DNA of 11,453 bases from Actinomycetes bacterium (GTDB taxonomy: Bacteria; Actinomycetota; Acidimicrobiia; Acidimicrobiales; SZUA-35): contig JAAETV010000333.1 of NCBI GenBank assembly GCA_024227975.1, positions 1 through 11,453 on the forward strand. The letters are read 5' to 3'. The position numbers and the translations under genes were made by a program. The first letter of the stretch is position 1, and the number at the start of each line of letters is the position of its first letter. The notes below the pieces were generated by a model. It had not been told where the DNA came from. It did no database searches and saw nothing but the letters and a program-made list of their open reading frames with translations. Shown in pieces: positions 6,747 through 11,453 of this stretch.

Positions 6747-8046
6747 GCGTGTACCAGGTGTCGAGGCCATCCTGGAGTCGTTGAGCTGCATCGGTTGGGG
6801 TCAGCTCTCCGTTCAAGACGGCCGCGCTCGTTGCCCACAGCTCGTCTTCGAGGTTTGGTTCACCCCGGGACAGGATCTGGTACGAGTTCCGGATCGTCGA
6901 CTCGCACTCGTCGCGCCACGACACGAACTCCTGGGCCACCGGATCGGTGAGTGTAACTGGTGTGTCTTGGAGGCTGAAGAATCCGGGAAGAGCGTTGGCG
7001 TAGATGTCGGCAAAGGCCGGCGAAGCCACCCATGACAGGAACGTCCGAGAGGCATCGGAGTTCGTTGACGCGGCGTTCAGTCCGATGCCGATGTCAGTGT
7101 GGTCGCTGATGTAGCAGGTGGACTGACCGGCAGGAAGTGGGGGCTTGAAAGCGCCGAATTCGAAGTCGGCGTTTTCGTTGAAGCCTGAGATCTCCCATGA
7201 ACCGGATGGATAGATGGCAGCCTGCCCCAAGGTGAAGAGGTTCTGGGCGTCGGTGTAGACGACGGCCGATGCACCATTGGGCAAGTACTCTGACCACCTG
7301 GTCAGTGCGGCGAAGGTGTTGACATAGGCGTCATCGGTCAACTTGGCGTCACCGCTGATCAGGTCAGTACGTCCGTCCTCACCATTCCAGTAGTTCGGAC
7401 CGATGTTCTGGAAGCCGACCGTTGCCGCCTCCCACTGGTCTGCGGTTCCCAACCCCAACGGGGTGTAGGTGCCGTCGTCGGCGATAGCTTGCAGTACGGC
7501 CAGGAACTCGTCCTCGGTCTCGGGCACGGTCAAACCGAGTTCGTCGAACGCCGCCTTGTTGTACATGAAGCCGTGAATCACCGACGCCATTGGCACACAG
7601 AATGGCGTTGCACCGTCATCGGTGATCCAGGCACTCTGGGCTACCGTGCTGAAGTTGCCGATGCCATCAAGATCGCTCAACCCGGCTAGATGACCGTCAT
7701 CGAACAAGGTGAGGGACGCGTCGAAGGGGCGACAAGTGATGAGGTCACCGGCAGTGCCACCCTCGAGACGAGTCGCTAGCGCGGCGTTGTAGTCGGCCGG
7801 CGGGGTCGGCGAGAACTCGACCTTGATACCGGGGTTGTCGGCCTCGAATGCCGGGATGATCTCGTCTTGCCAGATTGCCAGATCGTCACTGCGCCAGCTC
7901 TCGATGGTGATGGTCACCGCCTCACCATCGGTTGCTGCGCTATCCCCGTCGCTCGTGGCGTCGGAATCATCGTCGTCACTTCCGCAAGCGGCAGCGATGA
8001 CGACGAGCGCAAGAAGTAGAGCAATCCATTTGCCCAGTCTCCCCAT
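6736..8046 (-). CDS. Extracellular sugar-binding lipoprotein of an ABC importer (SBP_bac_1, CUT1)
   Basis: Captures the sugar outside the membrane and hands it to the two permeases. It has 436 residues. A type II signal peptide (MGRLGKW, then a hydrophobic stretch) ends in the lipobox VIAAAC, with Cys21 as the lipidated residue. An Asp/Ser/Thr-rich tether (23-41) follows. The mature part shows the family segments GFMYNKAAFDELGLTVPET (159-177) and GQAAIYPSGSW (274-284), the latter near the hinge region. GAGGAG (8053-8058) sits 6 nt before the ATG at 8046, so longer in-frame starts upstream are rejected. The gene follows the regulator after 103 nt. The ligand is inferred from nagA and nagB to be GlcNAc, chitobiose or a similar amino sugar; the protein itself does not reveal it. 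Confidence 0.94.
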   Translation of the reverse strand: MGRLGKWIALLLALVVIAAACGSDDDDSDATSDGDSAATDGEAVTITIESWRSDDLAIWQDEIIPAFEADNPGIKVEFSPTPPADYNAALATRLEGGTAGDLITCRPFDASLTLFDDGHLAGLSDLDGIGNFSTVAQSAWITDDGATPFCVPMASVIHGFMYNKAAFDELGLTVPETEDEFLAVLQAIADDGTYTPLGLGTADQWEAATVGFQNIGPNYWNGEDGRTDLISGDAKLTDDAYVNTFAALTRWSEYLPNGASAVVYTDAQNLFTLGQAAIYPSGSWEISGFNENADFEFGAFKPPLPAGQSTCYISDHTDIGIGLNAASTNSDASRTFLSWVASPAFADIYANALPGFFSLQDTPVTLTDPVAQEFVSWRDECESTIRNSYQILSRGEPNLEDELWATSAAVLNGELTPTDAAQRLQDGLDTWYTPAG

Positions 8047-8052
8047 CTTATT

Positions 8053-8058
8053 CTCCTC
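8053..8058 (-). promoter_or_regulatory. Strong ribosome binding site of the sugar-binding lipoprotein gene
   Basis: GAGGAG on the minus strand with a 6-nt spacer (AATAAG) to ATG 8046 fixes the start of the lipoprotein. It is the strongest ribosome site in the operon, which fits the need for more binding protein than membrane subunits. Confidence 0.8.
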
Positions 8059-8065
8059 TATTCGT

Positions 8066-8080
8066 GACCCCATCGGGGTC
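8066..8080. repeat. 15-bp palindrome in the leader of the binding-protein gene
   Basis: The arms GACCCC and GGGGTC flank a 3-nt centre and lie 7 nt upstream of the GAGGAG ribosome site, in the 103-nt gap between the regulator and the lipoprotein gene. There is no T-run after it, so it is not an intrinsic terminator. It could be an operator or a short 5' hairpin; chance is possible in GC-rich DNA. I see no convincing promoter in the rest of the gap. Confidence 0.4.
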
Positions 8081-8149
8081 GTTGGTTGTGTGATGGTCGG
8101 GACATCGCGCCAACTTCGGATGCGGGTCCCAGGCCTGCGTGGAGCTGCA

Positions 8150-9289
8150 TCACGCAACTCCCAGCTCTTGGCTCAGCACCACTCCGGTGGCACCGAGCAA
8201 CACGATGTCTCGGCCGAGTGGGGTGAAGCGGACTGATACCGACTCAGCGACACTGTCGAGGCAGCGGGTCCGCAGACTGACTGTTGCGTTGTCGCAGAAC
8301 TCGTCGCCCAGTACCTCTCGTGGTCCGGCAACGAGGATGTGGTCGAGGTCCAGAATGGCAACGACGGTGGCCAGCGCCACTCCAAGTTGTTCCGCCGCCG
8401 CCCGGCGAATGCTCTCGACGCCGGCCTCACCTTCTGCTTCCATTGCGGCTGCTAGGTTCGGGAGTGCGAGGTACGTCTCCAGGCAGCCATGATGACCGCA
8501 GCGGCAGGGCGGTCCGTCGGTATCCACGACGAGATGTCCGATCTCCCCAGCCCCCGCGTGCTCGCCTTCGAATGGTTGTCCGTTCAGAACGAAACCAGCC
8601 CCCACACCTGAGCCGATCTTCACCACGGCGAGGTTGTGGTAGTCATGACCACCTCTGCTGAACTCGGCGATGGCGGCAGCGTTCGCATCGTTTCGCACAT
8701 GGGTCGTGTAGCCAAACGAGGACTCGATCCTCGTGCCGAGGTCGACGTGGTGCCACCCGAAGTTCGACGCCTCGACCACTGTGGTGCCCTTGGCCACGAC
8801 GCCTGGTGTGCCTATTCCGATGCCGAGAATCGGGCTCGTGGCCAGCGCCACGGTTTCGGCTATCAGCTGTTCGACGAGCTCGAGGGCATCGTCTTCGACT
8901 GCACCACCGGTGGCAATCTCAGTCCTGGCGGCGAATCTCCCGGCCAGATCGACCACGGCGCCCCTCGCTACCGCCGGATCGCTGAGGTCGACGGCGATGG
9001 CGTGTCGAGCGTCGGCTCGAACCTGCAGCATGGTTGGTGGCTTGCCGACCTGGGTGACATCACGACGAGGGCCGACTTCCTCGATGAGGTCGGCCTCTTC
9101 GAGCTCTGCAACCAGGGCGGACACGGTGGCCGCGGTGAGCTCGGTCGCTCGAGCAAGGTCGGCTCGGCTGAGGGGGGCACCGCTGAACAGATGCTGCAAT
9201 ACCAGACGGAGGTTGGTCGCCCGCGTACCTTCGCGCCGTGCTTTCGCCGGCACCCGCAAGCCCAGATCAATCTGAGATCCCCCGATCAC
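8150..9289 (-). CDS. ROK-family transcriptional regulator (NagC/XylR type)
   Basis: Predicted sugar-responsive repressor of the downstream operon, 379 residues from GTG 9289. A winged helix-turn-helix occupies about 24-72 (LSRADLARATELTAATVSALV, then ELEEADLIEE). A ROK domain follows (about 93-379) with GIGIGTPGVV (156-165), RNDANAAA (199-206), GEIGH (248-252) and the zinc site His252, Cys262, Cys264 and Cys269 in CRCGHHGCLE. The kinase phosphate loop DxGGT is replaced by DLSDPAVARG (101-110), so catalysis is unlikely and the domain should act as a sensor. There is no ATG near the expected N-terminus. I chose GTG 9289 because a promoter-like element places the transcript start there. GTG 9253 and TTG 9259 are alternatives that still keep the whole helix-turn-helix. 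The open frame continues to 9820, but that part overlaps the divergent E1 gene. Confidence 0.88.
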   Translation of the reverse strand: MIGGSQIDLGLRVPAKARREGTRATNLRLVLQHLFSGAPLSRADLARATELTAATVSALVAELEEADLIEEVGPRRDVTQVGKPPTMLQVRADARHAIAVDLSDPAVARGAVVDLAGRFAARTEIATGGAVEDDALELVEQLIAETVALATSPILGIGIGTPGVVAKGTTVVEASNFGWHHVDLGTRIESSFGYTTHVRNDANAAAIAEFSRGGHDYHNLAVVKIGSGVGAGFVLNGQPFEGEHAGAGEIGHLVVDTDGPPCRCGHHGCLETYLALPNLAAAMEAEGEAGVESIRRAAAEQLGVALATVVAILDLDHILVAGPREVLGDEFCDNATVSLRTRCLDSVAESVSVRFTPLGRDIVLLGATGVVLSQELGVA

Positions 9290-9296
9290 GATTTGT

Positions 9297-9325
9297 ATCT
9301 TGATTGAAGAAATTAACCTTGTCAA
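9297..9325 (-). promoter_or_regulatory. Candidate promoter of the ROK regulator/operon, leaderless start
   Basis: On the minus strand a perfect -35 TTGACA (9325-9320), a 17-nt spacer and CAAGAT (9302-9297, keeping the critical A2 and T6 of TATAAT) are followed by 7 nt and then GTG 9289. This spacing would start transcription on or next to the GTG, giving a leaderless mRNA and explaining the missing ribosome site. The stretch 9290-9330 is also AT-richer than its surroundings. The match is seen in the sequence; the activity is inferred. Confidence 0.55.
9300..9316. promoter_or_regulatory. Possible operator: AT-rich imperfect inverted repeat between -35 and -10
   Basis: On the minus strand the half-sites TTAATT and AATCAA (one mismatch to a perfect inverted repeat) are separated by 5 nt. 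They lie in the spacer of the regulator promoter, overlapping the edge of its -10. ROK repressors commonly bind AT-rich inverted repeats over their own promoters. A second short palindrome, CCTTGACAAGG (9317-9327), covers the -35. Neither recurs clearly upstream of the binding-protein gene, so the assignment is tentative. Confidence 0.35.
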
Positions 9326-9447
9326 GGGTTGGATCAGGATGGCGCAGTGTGTCGGCTGGGGTTGGTCTGGCCGATGTCGTGGCCGGCCCATTTGGCGACA
9401 CCCCTCGGGCAATTGACGCGGCACGGCCACCAGCCATCGACACCGTC

Positions 9448-9453
9448 TAGCAT
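9448..9453 (+). promoter_or_regulatory. Candidate -10 element for the E1 gene (leaderless start)
   Basis: TAGCAT matches the actinobacterial TANNNT pattern and is separated by 6 nt from ATG 9460, which has no Shine-Dalgarno. That spacing would put the transcript start on the A of the ATG. No good -35 lies at 16-18 nt. A TTGACG at 9413-9418 is too far away (29 nt). Confidence 0.35.
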
Positions 9454-9459
9454 CGCTCA

Positions 9460-11453
9460 ATGGCAACCTCGGATCCCCTGTCGGCCGATCCTGTCGAGCG
9501 GGTTCATCAGGCGTTCCGCCGTCGGGTGACCAGCGGCGACTTCCCCCCGAGTCGGGTAGTGGCCTCCGGGCCAGGGGAGCCGGAGGCTGGTGCGCTGGTC
9601 GCGCTGTTCCGCAGCCAGGCCACGAGCCGCCACGTCGACCGCATGGCTCGGAAGCTCCGAGCCAAGGGTGTCGGCTACCACACCATCGGCTCCTCGGGAC
9701 ACGAAGGGATGGCCGGTGTTGCGGCCGCTCTACGACCGACCGACATGGCCTTTCTCCACTACCGGGATGCCGCCTTCCAGATCGAACGAGCCCGCCAGGT
9801 TGATGGCCAGACCCCAGCACGCGACCTGCTGCTGAGCTTGCTGGCCTCGACCCAAGACCCGATCTCGGGCGGTCGTCATAAGGTGCTGGGTTCCAAGGCG
9901 CTGGCTATCCCACCCCAAACCAGCACGATCGCTTCTCATCTACCGAAGGCGGTTGGTGCCGCCTATTCCATCGGGCTGGCTCGCCGGGCCCGTCCTGAGT
10001 ATCAAGCCATTCCCGACGATGGCTTGGTGGTCTGCACCTTCGGTGATGCCTCCCTCAATCACGCCTCGGGCCAGGCCGCCATCAACACCGCGGGGTGGAC
10101 CGCCTATCAGGGCGTCCCGCTCCCACTCCTGATGGTCTGTGAAGACAATGGCTTCGGGATATCGGTTCGCACCCCTCGGGGTTGGGTCGAGGCGAGCATG
10201 GCTGGTCGAGCCGGTGTCGACTACCTCTCCTGTGACGGGCTCGATGTGGTCGACACCTACCGGGCTGCGACAGCCGCGGCCGACCAGGTCCGTCGCACCC
10301 GGCGCCCGGTCTTCCTTCACCTGAGCTGCGTCCGCCTCTTCGGCCACGCCGGGGCTGACGTCGAGACGGTCTACCGGTCGAGCGGCGAGATAGCTTCGAG
10401 CGAGAGCGACGACCCCCTATTGCACACGGCCCGGATCCTCGTCGACCGGGGAGGGTTGCTGCCCGAGGAGGTGCTCGCCATCTACGACGAGGTCGATCGG
10501 GAAGTAGAGAAGGTGGGGGAGGAGGTAGCAACTGCGCCCACCCTGGCGGACCGTGGAACCATCATGGCCACCATCGTTCCCCCTTCCCGTCCCGCTCCGG
10601 TCGAGGAGCAAGGCGACGAGCCATTCGACGAGGTGGAACGGCGGGCCATGGACCGGCCCCAGACCATGGCCAAGCTGCTCAACTGGACGTTGGCCGAGAT
10701 CATGCACCGCCACTCCGAGGTGGTGCTGGCAGGGGAGGATATCGGGGTCAAGGGCGGCGTGTACGGGGTGACCCAGCGGCTCCAAGCTCGGTTCGGTCCT
10801 CACCGGGTCATTGACACCGTGCTCGACGAGCAGTCGATCCTGGGACTGGCCATCGGCATGGCCCACAACGGGATGGTGCCAATACCCGAGATCCAGTTCC
10901 TTGCCTACTACCACAACGCGCAGGACCAGATCCGGGGAGAGGCAGCCACACTGCCCTTCTTCTCGTCGGGCCAATTCACCAATCCGCTAGTGGTCCGTAT
11001 CGCCGCTCTGGGCTACCAGCGAGGGTTCGGGGGTCACTTTCACAACGACAACTCGATAGCAGTGCTACGCGATGTCCCCGGCCTGATCGTGGCCTGCCCA
11101 TCGAATGGTGCCGACGCCAGCGCCATGCTGCGAGAGTGCGTTCGTCTGGCTCGGGAGGAGCAGAGGATAGTGGCCTTCCTCGAGCCGATCGCCCGCTACG
11201 CCACAACCGATCTGTTGGAAGACGGTGACCTTCGCTGGGCCCACCGCTACCGACCGGCCGCCACCGCACTAGCCGTCCCGTTCGGCACCATCGCCGTCAA
11301 CGGCGCAGGGACCGATGTCGCCATCGTCACCTACGGAAACGGCGCCTATCTAGCGGCCCAGGCTCAAGCTGACCTGGAGGAGCGAGGGCTTGGAGTGAGT
11401 GTGGTCGACCTCCGCTGGCTGTCACCTCTGCCCCTGGATGCGGTGGCAGAGGC
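9460..11453 (+). CDS. Fused alpha/beta E1 subunit of a 2-oxo acid dehydrogenase complex, 3' end cut by the window
   Basis: Thiamine-diphosphate enzyme that decarboxylates a 2-oxo acid and passes the acyl group to a lipoyl E2. In the first half (about 40-370, alpha-like) YRD (101-103), SHLPKAVGAAYS (159-170), the ThDP/Mg motif GDASLN...EDNGFGIS (Asp196 to Asn230) and GHAGADVETVYRS (295-307) are visible. An acidic linker (about 375-397) leads to the beta-like half: GEDIGVKGGVYGVTQ (425-439), DTVLDEQSILGLAIGMA (452-468, with Glu457 in the place of the cofactor-activating glutamate), EIQFLAYYHNAQDQI (477-491) and GGHFHND (524-530). The 664 residues run in one frame without a stop between the halves, so it is a genuine fusion; the C-terminal domain lies beyond the edge. 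ATG 9460 has no Shine-Dalgarno but has a -10-like element just upstream. Branched-chain 2-oxo acids are the likeliest substrate class; pyruvate or acetoin cannot be excluded. It is not obviously linked to amino sugars. Confidence 0.9.
   Translation, partial: MATSDPLSADPVERVHQAFRRRVTSGDFPPSRVVASGPGEPEAGALVALFRSQATSRHVDRMARKLRAKGVGYHTIGSSGHEGMAGVAAALRPTDMAFLHYRDAAFQIERARQVDGQTPARDLLLSLLASTQDPISGGRHKVLGSKALAIPPQTSTIASHLPKAVGAAYSIGLARRARPEYQAIPDDGLVVCTFGDASLNHASGQAAINTAGWTAYQGVPLPLLMVCEDNGFGISVRTPRGWVEASMAGRAGVDYLSCDGLDVVDTYRAATAAADQVRRTRRPVFLHLSCVRLFGHAGADVETVYRSSGEIASSESDDPLLHTARILVDRGGLLPEEVLAIYDEVDREVEKVGEEVATAPTLADRGTIMATIVPPSRPAPVEEQGDEPFDEVERRAMDRPQTMAKLLNWTLAEIMHRHSEVVLAGEDIGVKGGVYGVTQRLQARFGPHRVIDTVLDEQSILGLAIGMAHNGMVPIPEIQFLAYYHNAQDQIRGEAATLPFFSSGQFTNPLVVRIAALGYQRGFGGHFHNDNSIAVLRDVPGLIVACPSNGADASAMLRECVRLAREEQRIVAFLEPIARYATTDLLEDGDLRWAHRYRPAATALAVPFGTIAVNGAGTDVAIVTYGNGAYLAAQAQADLEERGLGVSVVDLRWLSPLPLDAVAE

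Noticed and set aside
9413..9441. Promoter TTGACG with a -10 17 nt downstream for the E1 gene
   Set aside because: The hexamer at that spacing (ATCGAC) does not resemble a -10. The TAGCAT nearer the ATG fits better, although without a -35.
9290..9820. N-terminal extension of the ROK regulator reading frame
   Set aside because: It overlaps the promoter region and the divergent E1 gene, is Arg/Gly/Pro-rich, and lies upstream of the expected helix-turn-helix start.
9940..10531. Minus-strand open frames within the E1 gene (135 and 149 residues)
   Set aside because: Antisense to conserved thiamine-diphosphate-binding sequence. Their translations show no family motifs.

Overview
The window is GC-rich, gene-dense bacterial DNA. 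It looks like an actinobacterium, and the Acidimicrobiia are a reasonable guess. The reasons are the codon bias towards G/C, a lipoprotein with an Asp/Ser-rich linker after its lipobox cysteine, an MsiK/UgpC-like ABC ATPase, and two genes whose best promoters place the transcript start on the start codon (leaderless). The taxonomic call is inference.

From about 9289 down to 1, nine genes lie on the minus strand in close order. They read as one amino-sugar uptake and catabolism operon: a ROK-family regulator (8150-9289), a sugar-binding lipoprotein (6736-8046), two CUT1 permeases (5750-6709 and 4849-5745), an ABC ATPase (3634-4809), a ROK-family kinase (2684-3634), nagA (1491-2687), nagB (721-1506) and a Gfo/Idh/MocA oxidoreductase cut by the left edge (1-701). 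Junctions from the ATPase downwards are very tight (1-nt, 4-nt and 16-nt overlaps, then a 19-nt gap), which suggests translational coupling.

The metabolic logic is coherent. The ABC system imports an unphosphorylated amino sugar, most simply N-acetylglucosamine or a short chitin oligomer. The ROK kinase makes GlcNAc-6-phosphate, NagA removes acetate, and NagB deaminates and isomerises GlcN-6-phosphate to fructose-6-phosphate. The ROK regulator probably senses the sugar. No PTS component and no glycoside hydrolase is visible. The oxidoreductase at the distal end has no place in the textbook pathway.

On the plus strand, 9460 to the right edge holds a fused alpha+beta E1 subunit of a 2-oxo acid dehydrogenase, cut by the window. 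It is divergent from the regulator across a 170-bp intergenic region that carries a candidate promoter for each gene and a possible operator.

I see no mobile element, CRISPR array, RNA gene or wholly new system. The least explained features are three GC-rich hairpins around the binding-protein/permease junction (6620-6746), the leaderless divergent promoter region, and the oxidoreductase.
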